A stretch of 64,000 bases of DNA from Alviniconcha marisindica (taxonomy: Eukaryota; Mollusca; Gastropoda; Provannidae), in assembly GCA_018857735.1 (NCBI GenBank), contig JABMCL010002541.1, forward strand, positions 99,501-163,500. Direction: 5' to 3'. The notes below the pieces were generated by a model. That model had not been told where the DNA came from. It ran no database searches and saw nothing but the letters and a program-made list of their open reading frames with translations. The position numbers and the translations under genes are program-made. Position 1 is the first letter of the stretch. Each line of letters opens with the position of its first letter. Shown piece by piece: positions 48,901-57,400 of the stretch.

Positions 48901-50778
48901 CCAAGACTTTGAGTGCCAGCTGGAACAAGAAGAAATATGGCCTTAACTTCACTCACAGTGAACTTGTTTACTTTGTCACATTCATTTTGTTGTTGTTTTT
49001 CAGAGTACAGCCTGCAACAGTGCCTACCCCTTGTTATGTAGGAGTTTCTCTGAAAATGTATTAGCCAGTGTTACAGTGCCACTGAAAGAGAAGATTATTC
49101 TCTTGATTTCCTTCCTGGTCACAATGTTTTGGTGGTGGTCATAACGAGTGTGTGTGTGTGTGTGCGCGTATGATTTAGTAAAATTATATGAATGCAAATT
49201 ATCATTCAATCCTGTACTTATTTATTTATCCATGCAATTGCTGTGATCCTTGTGTCATCATCTTAGACTTTCCGGGACAGATGTGTGTTAGGCCATGTGT
49301 GTTAGGGCATACTGTATAAATGTGATTTGAACTGGTCAGGGCATTTGTGTCTGCCTGGCACTGAGAACATGCAGCTATACAGCTATACTTTGTGCAGAGG
49401 TTATATCTGCCATGTATAAATGTTCATTGCTTCATTTTTTCCCAGGCAGAGAGCAAACCCCAGGTTCACTGGCCCACACAGGTGATCATAAGCAAATACG
49501 ACAGGCCGTATGAGATGAAGGCCGGAGCAGAGGAGGTGTTTGACACCCCCCTGCCACCTTGTGACCCAGGTTCAGGGGGGGATTCTGGATATGTCTTCAT
49601 CCCCATGGGAGATGGTGGGGTGGAGGTACACTCACCACCGCTGTACTGGCCAGACTCTGACCCACGGCCCCCTACCCCCCAGCACTCAGTGTCCTCCAAG
49701 GCATCCCTGGGCAGTGTGGAGGGCATCATGACCCGCAAGAGGGTCCAAGAACAGTATCGCCAGCAAGCACTGAAAGAACAAGAAGAGAAGAAAAAACAAG
49801 TAGAACGTCAACGCCGATTTGAGAAATTGGTGAGACAACATCAGCAGCAGCAAATGAGGAAGAGTCAGCCCGAGCCTCCAAAGTCAGCTGTAAGTGCCAG
49901 GTCTAGCCCAAGCTTCCGACGAGAACGCGTGAAAAGTGCCACGATCCACCGCGACAAGACTGCCATTCCCCAGCGTCCTGTCTGCTCCGCCAGACCCTCT
50001 AGACCTGCTTCTGACACTGCTGTCTACAATGAGAAGCGATACCAGGGCAAGACATCCACCACTGCCCACACTACGCTCCACAAGACCACCTGGGTGGAGG
50101 AACGCGAGTCCATGTCCCCCACACATCGGCCGTGGAACCCCCTGCCCCCCAGCCCCAGTCTGGAGGATCTGGCAATAGAGGAGGACCGCTCCCCCAGTCC
50201 AGACTACCAGGAGACGGTGGACAACTATGGGTGGCGGGCCGAAGTGCATGGTGATCCCTACAACATCAAGTAAGTCCAACAGTCTCATGACAACTGCCAC
50301 CATCCTTCTTCATCTTCTTCTGTCTTCTTCTTTTCTACACTCTTTTTGGGAGTCCTTGGTGTTCAGACCAGAGAATGTTGGCTGTTTTGTATTATTAACT
50401 CCCCCCTCCCCCCTTCATCAGCAACATTGTATGTACTGAACAATTAGTATGCCAGTGGGGCTTGAATAGTTACACACCTGGCTGTGACTAGTTGTTTCTG
50501 GCTTACCGTGCCTAACAGTGGTGTGTTGTCTGGTCAGGAAAACCACCAAGCGGCTGCCCTACACGGTAAAGTGTGCAGAGCCGGTGCTGGCCCCAGAGCC
50601 CCCAAAGGTGCACATGGAAAGCAAGGAGACCTTCTTCCTCAACACCATCCCGCGGCGCAAAGCCACATTTGATGTCCAGCAAGAGTGGCTGTCAGAAGGG
50701 CTGCACGCCAAGCGAATTGAGCTGCAAAAACGGGACGGGGTCAACTACAGATATAAAACCTTTGGCTTTGCCTACTGA
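30042..50778 (+). CDS. Gene 2: five-exon model, 529-residue coiled-coil protein of unknown family
   Basis: Exons 30042-30113, 40952-41054, 43022-43371, 49446-50269 and 50538-50778 join with consistent phases (0, 1, 0, 2) to 1590 nt, that is 529 residues plus stop. Order along the protein: a short acidic N-terminus (1-24); a basic Trp/Tyr-containing segment including TDWMKKMKEQTYGWYP (about 28-43); a Pro/Ser-rich linker from about 88 to 175; an acidic and Pro-rich segment (about 200-265); a Gln/Lys/Arg coiled coil (about 270-313); an Arg/Ser/Pro-rich basic region; and a C-terminal block with RRKATFDVQQEWL and YRYKTFGFAY. There is no signal peptide or membrane segment, so a cytoplasmic or cytoskeletal/ciliary role is conceivable but only a guess. 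I do not recognise the family. Confidence 0.82.
30114..30607. other. Start of gene 2 intron 1
   Basis: CpG-containing non-coding DNA. Around 30525-30570 there is a short match to the tail of the SINE at 62497-62985 (AGCGCTATAT-AAAG-GATCAA). Confidence 0.4.
30608..31040 (+). mobile_element. tRNA-derived SINE with triplicated tail
   Basis: The head resembles that of 2959-3287: GAGCCGGTTTGGCCAAGTG followed by a good B box (GGTTCGATTCC at about 30659). The body shares TGTGGTTTGTGGACA and CATCGCTGCCCGTCTTAA with that copy. The tail differs: a 67-bp unit starting CTCCGGAGAC at 30880 is repeated at 30947 and again, partly, at 31014. The tail contains ATGGTTGAC-GGGCGTAAAAC. Confidence 0.75.
31101..31274. 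repeat. Long near-perfect hairpin (foldback element)
   Basis: Arms 31101-31172 and 31201-31274 are about 93% complementary over about 72 bp. They begin around GTACCTCAAGTAACG and end GGTGCTACAG / CTGTAGCACC. The 28-nt loop consists of repeats of ACTCCTGTACAG. Because of the symmetry both strands show almost the same open frame. A transcript of intron 1 would fold into a long stem. Confidence 0.9.
31322..31558. repeat. Two poly-C runs
   Basis: C runs of about 16-19 bases near 31326-31342 and 31540-31558. The sequence between them shows nothing recognisable. Confidence 0.7.
31559..32219. other. Intron 1 segment with short triple repeat
   Basis: Around 32078-32155 the motif CCGTCAACACGCTCCACAA occurs three times, two of them followed by CTTTGAGT. 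No gene is supported. Confidence 0.6.
32220..33130. repeat. CT-rich minisatellite, 20-bp unit, about 0.9 kb
   Basis: The array is built from variants of CTCTCCCACTGTCCGTGCCT. Because the unit is 20 bp and nearly lacks stop codons, all three forward frames stay open (277, 298 and 210 codons) and encode the same 20-residue pattern in shifted registers. This shows that the frames come from the repeat and are not genes. It lies in gene 2 intron 1. Confidence 0.9.
33131..33585. other. Intron 1 segment with very long poly-C run
   Basis: A run of nearly 30 C residues lies at about 33321-33348. The rest shows no feature. Confidence 0.6.
33586..33791. repeat. Tandem repeat (62/67/67 bp) containing the SINE core
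   Basis: Units start GACTGGCTGCC at 33586, 33648, 33715 and 33782 (last one partial). Each includes TTTCTGTGGACGTTAA, the core found in the SINE tails. The later units carry an added palindrome, GTGGACGTTAACGTCCAC. A SINE tail seems to have been amplified in tandem here. Confidence 0.85.
34105..34935 (+). pseudogene. Broken TE-like protein gene interrupted by a SINE fragment
   Basis: One frame can be read with a few in-frame stops. It shows EYIPNLHGHYT-stop-CYKNF (about 34318-34371), CLLCEKTETT (34497-34528) and, after a frameshift, EAHYHATCWRDYTREDDRH (about 34648-34704). The spaced Cys/His pairs look like a zinc-binding pattern. A SINE core fragment (34762-34818) interrupts it, after which RDERMTTLREKY (34873-34908) appears to continue the protein. 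From memory this arrangement resembles uncharacterised, multi-copy proteins in mollusc and cnidarian genomes that I take to be transposon-associated. The assignment is inference. Confidence 0.5.
34762..34818 (+). mobile_element. SINE 3'-end fragment inside pseudogene
   Basis: The segment contains CCCTAATAAGCCTTATGG followed by TTTCTGTGGACGTTAAGCA and CCATGTTTAC. It matches the tail of the SINE at 2959-3287. Confidence 0.75.
34936..36159. other. Intron 1 segment, possible continuation of the pseudogene
   Basis: Open stretches at about 35223-35429 and 35600-35700 may be further pieces of the broken protein upstream, but no motif confirms it. The remainder is AT-rich. Confidence 0.3.
36160..36265 (-). 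repeat. SINE fragment (second family)
   Basis: The segment is similar to part of 36930-37025. Both contain a CAG-AGTGCTACCCATT/CAGCGCTGCCTATT block, then CAG-ATGTGCAG-ATTTT-GTG and an ACAATGGT end. Orientation is taken from the longer copy. Confidence 0.5.
36266..36929. other. Intron 1 segment, simple repeats
   Basis: GA run at about 36508-36534, poly-G near 36314-36330, and TTTG/TTTC repeats near 36793-36830. No gene. Confidence 0.5.
36930..37222 (-). mobile_element. tRNA-derived SINE, minus strand
   Basis: Reading the minus strand from 37222, the sequence starts like a tRNA: GGGATAGCTCAGGTGGTAGA (A box) and later GGGTTTGAGTCCCC (B box). The anticodon arm does not pair properly, so it is a tRNA-derived SINE head and not a functional tRNA. 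The body continues to about 36930, with a fragment relative at 36160-36265. Confidence 0.7.
37223..37929. other. Intron 1 segment
   Basis: It contains a TTG trinucleotide run at about 37276-37315 and a poly-C run at about 37850-37867. A CpG-rich part (37630-37830) resembles an element 5' end but could not be assigned. Confidence 0.4.
37930..38800 (+). mobile_element. Decayed non-LTR retrotransposon, different clade
   Basis: Reverse transcriptase landmarks read across stops and frameshifts are NRKMYVAFIDFE-VFDS (about 38000-38050), GVKQRDMCSAVLLSLFINEL (about 38202-38262), LLFADDMILLS (about 38324-38357) with the catalytic DD, LKVNMNKSNIVVFRKGG (about 38423-38473), and a C-terminal VQPVVLYGAHIWG (about 38723-38761). 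The wording of these blocks differs from the CR1/L2-like copies at 7966 and 44610, so it belongs to another LINE group. I cannot place the clade with certainty. Confidence 0.75.
38801..39380. repeat. Segment with 31-bp tandem repeat
   Basis: At about 38908-38985 the motif AGCTGTGTGGGC(CGGTAGCG) recurs three times with a 31-bp period. A related motif (AGCTGTGTGTGCCGGTAG) ends the LINE at 38760-38780. The rest is CpG-containing intron. Confidence 0.65.
39381..39560. repeat. Degenerate 48-55-bp tandem repeat with TGACGTCA motifs
   Basis: Three units each carry the palindrome TGACGTCA (39385-39392, 39440-39447, 39488-39495), followed by GCGACACTGTC and TCCGTCCTAC. The palindrome equals the canonical CREB/ATF site, but here it comes along with the repeat. 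Confidence 0.75.
39561..40951. other. End of gene 2 intron 1
   Basis: CpG-containing non-coding DNA with a GA/G run near 40193-40227 and poly-C near 40689-40704. It ends in the acceptor GATTTCCAG at 40943-40951. Confidence 0.5.
40952..41054 (+). CDS. Gene 2 exon 2
   Basis: 103 bp, from GAA GGC AAA after acceptor CCAG to CCC TAC C before donor GTAAGT (41055). Phase 0 in, phase 1 out. It encodes a basic segment with two Trp and three Tyr residues (TDWMKKMKEQTYGWYP). It is too short to stand out as an open frame but has both strong splice sites and clean coding character. Confidence 0.85.
41055..41680. other. Gene 2 intron 2, left part
   Basis: A poly-C run at about 41130-41148 and AT-rich intron. 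No feature was recognised up to the transposon target duplication. Confidence 0.5.
41859..42085. repeat. TG/CG/GAGA simple repeat inside the transposon
   Basis: A TG run passes into a CG run (about 41859-41894), then purine-rich GAGAGA sequence to about 42090. The alternating CG/TG part could form Z-DNA. Confidence 0.85.
42451..42516. repeat. AC microsatellite inside the transposon
   Basis: About 33 AC units, with GC-alternating sequence on both sides. Confidence 0.9.
43022..43371 (+). CDS. Gene 2 exon 3
   Basis: 350 bp. The acceptor TGTGCAG ends at 43021 and the donor is AAG/GTGAGA at 43371/43372. The first two bases complete the codon begun in exon 2 (C+AT, His). It encodes LECLYRFQESGYHNP, then a linker very rich in Pro, Ser and Thr (IPTPSPPPSRP and similar) with basic patches (KSVPVPKFRPVPK). 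The linker looks disordered. The start of intron 3 is a minisatellite (next entry). Confidence 0.88.
43372..44065. repeat. 53-bp minisatellite starting at the exon 3 splice donor
   Basis: About 12 units of GTGAGAGGTTTGATAGTAAT and so on, ending ATTTATTCTA. The spacing is exactly 53 bp between 43443, 43496 and 43549, with longer variants further right. The first, most diverged unit begins with the intron's own GTGAGAG. Most later units therefore carry a donor-like A/GTGAGAGG. Confidence 0.85.
44066..44550. other. Gene 2 intron 3 segment
   Basis: GA-rich patches near 44215-44275 and an A-rich stretch near 44320-44340. No gene. Confidence 0.45.
44551..44609. repeat. Minisatellite, left part (split by a LINE)
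   Basis: Two units containing GTCGCCAGACGTGTGA-GG. The array stops at GTGATGG (44609), resumes in register at 46218 and continues to about 46324, with more diverged units to about 46800. Confidence 0.8.
44610..46217 (+). mobile_element. CR1/L2-like LINE fragment inserted in the minisatellite
   Basis: A 5'-truncated reverse transcriptase copy. NYRPVSNLPYLSKI (about 44769), FQSAYRRDHSTET (44874) and LLDLSAAFDTLDH (about 44978) are followed by an internal deletion near 45150 that removes the FADD catalytic block. KLDYCNSGLLSGLP (about 45367) and a C-terminal PDSIKEKDSIQSFRPLLKTH (to about 45820) come next. A 60-base GT run (45903-45963) and an ATTC-type tail (about 46198-46217) end it. The array base ATGG occurs at both junctions (44606-44609, 46218-46221). 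The copy is inactive. Confidence 0.88.
46218..46810. repeat. Minisatellite, right part
   Basis: Units of about 32-36 bp (GTCGC-CTTTGTCAGTCGCCAGACGTGTGATG) to 46324, then a LINE remnant, then diverged units with GTGTGATGGTCGCA at about 46568, 46650, 46695, 46736 and 46776. Confidence 0.8.
46325..46545 (+). pseudogene. Possible LINE C-terminal remnant
   Basis: An open stretch reads TDTRNVIAWNHLQNN and on to TDWNRNHTDVP, resembling the tail of a retrotransposon protein. It lies between minisatellite units. Weak evidence. Confidence 0.3.
46950..47361 (+). pseudogene. LINE C-terminal remnant
   Basis: In one frame 47180-47361 reads FRISLSKTEQYKNTCFVRTV-ADWNKLE and ends SSRQSVKGAASHT-stop. The pattern 'Y-N-FFVRTV-WN-L' is common at the C-terminus of non-LTR retrotransposon proteins. 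Upstream parts are broken. Confidence 0.4.
47362..47744. other. Gene 2 intron 3 segment
   Basis: AT-rich, no recognised feature. Confidence 0.4.
47745..48112 (-). mobile_element. SINE copy (same family as 62497-62985), head missing
   Basis: Read on the minus strand, it matches the + copy at about 62665-62985 over most of its length: CATTCTGCCAAAA, GGCAGGTTA-AGCTAAACA, GTGCATGGTTG-ATGGTGTAC, and a tail with AGCGCTATATAAAAGC. The tRNA-like head is not present, consistent with 5' truncation. Confidence 0.8.
48113..49445. other. End of gene 2 intron 3
   Basis: AT-rich, CpG-poor, with a GT run near 49149-49162. No feature was recognised. It ends in the acceptor TTTTTTCCCAG at 49445. Confidence 0.5.
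49446..50269 (+). CDS. Gene 2 exon 4 (coiled coil)
   Basis: 824 bp, phase 0 in, phase 2 out. The donor is ACATCAA/GTAAGT at 50269/50270; reading on gives an immediate stop. It encodes residues 176-449. The order is HWPTQVIISKYDRPYEMKAG, an acidic Gly/Pro-rich stretch, a predicted coiled coil from KRVQEQYRQQALKEQ onward (about 270-313, Gln/Lys/Arg/Glu-rich with a QQQQ run), a basic Ser/Arg/Pro region, then TTWVEERESM and a Pro/Ser/Asp-rich part. This is the largest and clearest coding exon in the window. Confidence 0.92.
50270..50537. other. Gene 2 intron 4
   Basis: A 268-bp intron with donor GTAAGT and acceptor CTGGTCAG. Its right end has a weak pyrimidine tract, but phase and coding continuity support it. 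Confidence 0.8.
50538..50778 (+). CDS. Gene 2 exon 5 (C-terminus)
   Basis: 241 bp. The first base completes the codon begun in exon 4 (AA+G, Lys). It encodes 79 more residues and stops at TGA 50776-50778. The C-terminal block is rich in charged and aromatic residues: NTIPRRKATFDVQQEWLSEG and the very end NYRYKTFGFAY. The block looks conserved and folded, unlike the linkers before it. Confidence 0.9.
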
Positions 50779-52490
50779 CCAGTTGTCCATATTGATGACT
50801 GACCGGTTGTCCTTCATGCATTGCCTGATGCCTCAAGACAGCAAGTGTCATTGGACATACTAAACCATCTCATTATGTTCCTTGTACAGCAGCGCAGAAT
50901 TGTCTTAGTTGTAGCAATATGTCCTATGCTGGCATTTTCTGTAATGCTGTTACACAGGATCTTTGATACTTTGCATGATAAGAATCTCTTTTAGATGTTT
51001 TTCCAGCTATATTTTATACGTACATAAATAACAAAGGTTTGAAATAATGCAAATTATGGAAGCCAAACATCTAGCAGCTATATTTTTCTGATGATGATAT
51101 GACTATTTAACTTCCTTCTAATACGAAAATGGTTTTTTGGTCAACAAGATGAGCAACTGTTCAAGCGACTCACATAGAAAAACAAAAACACAAAAACAAA
51201 CAACAGAAGACCAGAGAACTCTGAAGTCAGACTTCTGGCTTTGAGAATTGGAAAACACAACTTACTGTCCTTCTAAGCTGAACAGTCTCGATAGAGAGGC
51301 AGCAATTGACATACATGTCAAACTTACAAAAATAATTTGCTGTGATGTTCCCCATGTATTTATATCACTTGTACAAAGTAATACTTGTGGAATAATTTTG
51401 AAAACTTACCCAGAAAGTGAAACTATACATTTCTAACATCCCTATGACCTTAAAATAAGGTTGAGATCATCAAAACTGGCATTAACGCAGAGAGCTCTGT
51501 GGAGGTTATAATCATATAAAGACTGACAGATGTTAGTGAAACTGTCTGGTAAAACAAATCAGTCAAAATCAGATCATTTTCTCTCTTGGCAGAAAATGTG
51601 CCAGTTATCACCATTGAATAAGCTACTGTAAAAAAAAGAAAAAGAAAATGTATTATGTATGCATGATCTGTTCCTTGTGCATAACAGCCATACAAACTTT
51701 GAAATTGATCGGATAAAAATTAGCAAAAATATTGAAGTTCAATATCTGCACTGTGACAGGGAAATGTGGTCAAGGTCATTAAAATGGGTATAAATGTAAA
51801 GCTCAACAGGTAAGTGTCACATCAAGTTTGACGTTTATCACAATTATATGAGTGTGCAAAACAAGTGCAACACTAAAGTTTGTGCTAATCCAGTCAGGCT
51901 AACTTCATCAGAGACTTGCTTTTCCCCCCCATGCAAATCAAAAACGTCTCAGCATAGTTAATAATATTATCTGTCTCATAGTTTGGGGATATTAACTTCC
52001 ACGCTTGACTTTTGATCCGACTTAGCTGGCTTATGTGTTGTTATTTGTAATGGGTCCAAATGCACAAGAACAAGTGTACATGTGCACATGAAGTAAGCCT
52101 TTGTGAAAAATGACACAGTGTCTTCCCTGAGCCCAGGAAGAAGAAGCAGTAGTGGCAGATTGTTGGGGAGGAACTGACCACGGACTCTCCCACTCCCCAA
52201 GGAGACCCCATGAAGTAAGCAGGCTGTGCCAACTGACCAGGGGACATAGGGTGGAACATACTCCCATGTCCACCCTTTTCTTCTGTCTGGCGGATACATT
52301 GAATAAGTTGGCATGTATGGAGGAGTGCACTTGGGACTGTAAGCTTATTCACCCAGATCAGTTGCACGTTAGAAATCAGATGGGCCATGAGTCCATCCTA
52401 TGTAGTCAAGTCACCTGTTTCTTTTGCACACAATAATTTTCGTCTCTTCTGTAACTGAAACAAATCAGATAACTTGGCTGTATGCATAGC
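50779..52490 (+). other. 3' UTR and downstream flank of gene 2
   Basis: The first part is presumably the 3' UTR. I saw no canonical AATAAA in the first kilobase; an ATTAAA occurs at 51778-51783. No gene is recognised; open frames near 51976-52436 on both strands lack coding character. Confidence 0.4.
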
Positions 52491-53240
52491 CATGGGTGGT
52501 GAAGACTTGGACTGTATGATAACTACACTGGCATTTGACTACAGACTGACCACAACAACACTTGACTGTATGTTGGCCACTGTAACATTTGACTGCAGTC
52601 TGACTATTGTAACACTTGACTGCAGACTGACCATTCTAACCTTTGACTGCAGACTGACCATTGTAATGCTTGACTGCAGACTGGTCATTGTATTGCTTGA
52701 CTGCAGACTGGTCATTGTAATACTTGACTGCTGACTGACAATTGTAACACTTGACTGCAGACTGACCATTGTAACACTTGACTGCAGACTGGCAACACTT
52801 GACTGCAGTCTGACCACCACTTGACTGCAGTCTGACCACTGTAACACTTGACTGCAGTCTGACCACTGTAACACTTGACTGCAGACTGACCATTGTAACA
52901 CTTGACTGCAGACTGGCAACGCATGACTGCAGTCTGACCACTGTAACACTTGACTGCAGACTGACCATTGTAACACTTGACTGCAGACTGGCAACACGAC
53001 TGCAGTCTGACCACCATAACACATGACTGCAGACAGACCACTATAACACTTGACTACAGATTGACCATTGTAACACATGACTGCAGACTGGCAACACTTG
53101 ACTGCAGTCTGACCACCATAACACTTGACTGCAGACAGACCACTATAACACTTGACTACAGACTGACCATTGTAACACCTGACTGCAGACAAGTCATTGT
53201 AACACTTGACTGTAGGATGACCACTGTAACAACTGACTGA
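52491..53240. repeat. 27-bp minisatellite, about 0.75 kb
   Basis: Units of ACTTGACTGCAGACTGACC plus ATTGTAAC. Most contain the palindrome CTGCAG. Shorter variant units with GGCAACACTTGACTGCAG alternate with them and give a higher-order pattern. As 27 is a multiple of three, open frames run through both strands (up to 217 codons) with a nine-residue period; they are not genes. Confidence 0.92.
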
Positions 53241-54175
53241 ATGCCAGTGCTCTGATCACTGTAACTCCCAGAAACTGGAGATCAGCCAATTCGGCCACAT
53301 GACTTTGGGCTGTTTCAGTCCAATTTATTTTGCAGTAAACTTTTCCTGGCAATGTATGTCATAATTATGATAGTATATTGTTTTGAAACGTCAAAAAACT
53401 GTGATATTTTTTGCTACTAGTGTTGTCATATGTTGTTATTGTGTAATCAATAGATTTTATTTTTGTAATTATACCATGAAAACATGCATTCTAGTTTAAA
53501 ACTTCTGTGTTATATTTACTTTTATGTTATGTTGTTCCATTTGAAACACACTAATGTAGTCCCGTTCTTCTTTTCTTTTTCTTCTTCTTTTTTTTGGTTT
53601 TGGTAATGGTATCATTTGAACCTATAATTTTGAATCCCACCCTGATTTTTGTTTGGTTGGGGTTGTGGTTTGTTTGTTTTTTAGGGGGGGAGAGGAGGGG
53701 GGGTTGTTTTAGTTTTGGTTATGGTATCATTTGAATCTATACTTTTGAATCTGCAAAGTATCCCACCCTGACTATTAACAGCTTTTCCCCCTAACTAGCC
53801 ACTCATATTATTTGTGTATTTAGATGTGTACATTAAGCAATTGTCTAGTTACCATTCCTTTCATATATACAGATATATGTTCTATAATTTTGTATATATT
53901 ACATGTACTTTTTGATACTTTTTGATCTTTGAAATTTTCAGAGTAAAAAAAAGAGGAATACTTTGTATCATTTCTTAGTCTTCTTACAGTAGTCATTAAA
54001 AAAAGATAAAGAAAAGTTTAAAAAAAGAAAAAGAAACTGATAGTCTGTGCAAAGTGGAAAATATGTTGTTCGTAGTTGTACAATGAGTACAACTGATTTC
54101 TGTCCACTTTACGTTACTTTGATATGTCGAGAAGATGCCAGTATGAAAGAGGCAATACAATAATTATATGATATG
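53241..54175. other. AT-rich spacer
   Basis: AT-rich with G- and T-rich patches near 53580-53710. A pair of similar phrases ('atggtatcatttgaa', about 53605 and 53719) shows a local duplication. No gene. Confidence 0.45.
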
Positions 54176-54860
54176 CACTCACTGACCACTGAGACATTTA
54201 CAAAACTTGCTCATTGACCATTGAGGCACCTTATGAAAATTACTCACAGACCATCAAGACACATTATGGAAATCACTCACTAGCCGTCAAGACACAATAC
54301 GGAAATCATTCATGCACTAAGAAGACACATTACAGAAATCACTTGCTTAACCATTGAGACACCTTACAGAAATCACTCACTTCACAATAAAGACACCTTA
54401 CAGAAATCACTCACTTCACAATCAAGACACCTTACAGAAATCACTCACTTAACAATCAAAACACAGAAATCACTCACTTAACAATCAAGACACCTTACAG
54501 AAATCAATCACTTTACAGTCAAGACACCTTACAGAAATCACTCGCTAACCAGCGGGACACCTTACGGAAATAACTGGCTAATCAGCTAACTGGAAACCAC
54601 TAACCACATTAACTTAAACCATCACCTTTCAAAAATCACTACAGTTGAGACGCATTACGAAAACTATTAGCTTGAACCATCGCCTTATGGAAATCGGTCA
54701 TGCACCATCGATACTCGATATGAAAATCACTCACCCGACCATTGAGACACCTTACAGAAATCACTTGCTAACTGTTGAGACACCACTTTATGAAAATCAT
54801 GCATGCACCGTCAAGACACATTACAGAAATCATGCATACACAATCAAGACACTCAAAGGT
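54176..54860. repeat. 34-bp degenerate minisatellite
   Basis: About 18 units of CTTACAGAAATCACTCACTT plus a segment ending CAAGACAC. The units in the middle (54360-54540) are best conserved; both ends are more diverged. Confidence 0.85.
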
Positions 54861-56035
54861 ACTAGTCCTCTCAAACATGTTTTGTCCAGCTGGGGGAAGA
54901 GATAAAAGTAAAAACCTAAAATCAAAGATTTTTGTTGTAAAAGGCCCCATTAATTTCATTTTGAAGTTAGAAACCTAGTCAATTTTGTTAGAGATGATAG
55001 CGGGACCGGTTGTACAAAATAACATAGTCAAGTGTTCTATTTCGCTGGTTGCACACCGTCGCCTCTTTGATGTTTGGCTTCAGACGCGGGTACTCACTTC
55101 ACCTAAGGAGAGAAACTTAAGAGGTTGTGGTAGGCTTCAGGTCAAATGTAACGGTGGTGCTCTGCACATCTGATCCTGCTACTTGTCAATCACAATTTTT
55201 TTTTTCCTTCTATGAATCAATATAAAATCAATGTGCCATTTCAAAACAAAAGTTCTTCTTTTTTGTTATCTTTGCTATTGATCTCTTCTACAGTCAGTCT
55301 ACAAACATATTTTGAGAAGTCTCTTTAACGGAAATCTACGCATTTGTGATAGTCTGCTATTAAGTCTGCTATTTGCTCACACATTTTGTTTAGGGGAACT
55401 GAAATGTTCCCTTTAGAGTTGTTTATTTTTTGGTTTTATCTCATTGCATGTGGTTACTTTTGTAGATTCCAGTAAATGTTGTTACCACTGTGCACTGTTA
55501 GCTGTTGCTTTAATACCCCCCACCCTTACCCCCTTTATATATAAACCTTCTTAGGTTCTTCTAATCTTTCTCATAAATGGAATTTGAACACCGACATTAC
55601 ACTCCACTGAATCCAGAAGAATCGTGACAAGTGTGATCTGAACCACTTATTGGAAACTAAAATATTTGGTTTATTGGTAGCAACTATACAAGCAGATATA
55701 ATGGAAACAAGAACAAAGAGAGCAACAACAAACACTAAATATTTTAGATATGATCCAGTGTTATTTTATTACATCTCACAATTTCATTACAACAGGACAT
55801 ATCAGCCACAGTCAAATGAGGCAAATGACAATCATTTCAATGCTGAATCAAAGTCAGATCATAGCATGTGCATTCCACCAGTCAATTGACACAGTAGCCT
55901 ACCACAAAATAAGTCATAGTGCTCAGGTTGAAAGCTTGTGAGGAAAGAGGCGGGTCTTACAACTCGGTGCAGAACACAAAGGTAAAAACTACACATTTGC
56001 AATAAATGAATAAAGCACTGAATTTCGCTCTCTCA
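54861..56035. other. Spacer between minisatellites
   Basis: AT-rich. A block at 55800-55945 resembles 26205-26285 (CCACCAGTCAA and GTTGAAAGCTTGTG/GATTGAAAGCTTGTG), an old dispersed repeat. No gene. Confidence 0.4.
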
Positions 56036-56046
56036 CTCCCATGCAT

Positions 56047-56050
56047 GCAT

Positions 56051-56109
<59 letters not shown>
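56047..56109. repeat. CA microsatellite
   Basis: About 30 CA units. Confidence 0.9.
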
Positions 56110-56112
<3 letters not shown>

Positions 56113-56269
56113 CACAGCCTTCAGCACAAAGAAATATTTTGATCAGTGCACAGTGTAAGCAGTAATGTCTACAATAAACAATAAGAACTTTTTCTGGGGG
56201 TTGAACATGGGGTGGTTGGTGAAGACAACTACATGCTTATAGTACTAGTTTGCAGGGGCAAACAAGTGG

Positions 56270-57085
56270 TAGCAAGTTGCAAGGGCCGGGCAATGGCATG
56301 CCTACAAGTGATAGCATTAAAGTTGCAGGGGTGGGGTGATGGCATACCTACAATGATAGCATTAAAGTTGCAGGGGTGGGGTGATGGCATACCTACAATG
56401 ATAGCATTAAAGTTGCAGGGGTGGGGTGATGGCATACCTACAAGTGATAGCATTAAAGTTGCAGGGGTGGGGTAATGGCATACCTACAAATGATAGCATT
56501 AAAGTTGCAGGGGTGGGGTAATGGCATACCTACAAATGATAGCATTAAAGTTGCAGGGGTGGGGTAATGGCATACCTACAAGTGATAGCATTAAATTTGC
56601 AGTGGTGGGGTAATGGCATACCTACAAGTGATAGCATTAAAGTTGCAGGGGCGGGGCACACCCAGAGTGGCAGCATTAAAGTTGCAGGGGTGGAGTGATG
56701 GCATACCTACAAATGATAGCATTAAAGTTGCAGGGGTGGAGTGATGGCATACCTACAAATGATAGCATTAAAGTTGCAGGGGTGGAGTGATGGCATACTT
56801 ACAAATGATGGCATTAAAGTTGCAGGGGTGGAGTGATGGCATACTTACAAATGATGGCATTAAAGTTGCAGGGGTGGGGTGATGGCAAACCTACAAATGA
56901 TAGCATTAAAGTTGCAGAGGTGGGGTAATGGCATACCTACAAATGATAGCATTAAAGTTGCAGAGGTGGGGTAATGGCATACCTACAAATGATAGCATTA
57001 AAGTTGCAGGGGTGGGGTAATGGCATACCTACAAATGATAGCATTAAAGTTGCAGGGGTGGGGTGATGGCATACCCAGAGTGGTG
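56270..57085. repeat. 46-bp minisatellite, about 17 units
   Basis: Units of GATAGCATTAAAGTTGCAGG, then GGTGGGGTAATGGCATACCT and ACAAAT. 45-bp variants lack one base near the end. Neighbouring units share the same variants (GTGGAGTGATGG in 56690-56840, CAGAGGTGGGGTAATGG near 56915-56975), which points to local copying of blocks. Confidence 0.92.
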
Positions 57086-57139
57086 TGATGGTGATAGCCA
57101 GAGGGGTGATGGCATGGCCACAAAGGTTGTCTGGCATGC

Positions 57140-57329
57140 AGAGAATGCAGTAATGATAATAATAATAGTAACAAAATATAAGACTAATATAATAATAATG
57201 GATAATTCTTAGAAAGTGCCACCTGAGTTAAACTCACTGCACTGTACAAACAATTTATGACAAAAAACACATATACATTAGTAGTCCATCATAAAAAAAT
57301 ATCATCTATCAAACAGTATATATATATAT

Positions 57330-57384
<55 letters not shown>

Positions 57385-57400
57385 TCAGTCAGTCCAACCT
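57140..57400. repeat. AT-rich element tail and CA microsatellite
   Basis: ATAATAATA runs (57144-57202), then AGTGCCACCTGAG and a CA run (about 57331-57381) look like the reversed 3' end of a LINE or SINE. Assignment uncertain. Confidence 0.4.

Noticed and set aside
52539..53192. 217-codon minus-strand frame and shorter relatives
   Set aside because: Product of the 27-bp tandem repeat with a nine-residue period on both strands.
56212..57137. Open frames with 15-residue repeats
   Set aside because: Produced by the 46-bp minisatellite; frames break whenever the unit length changes.
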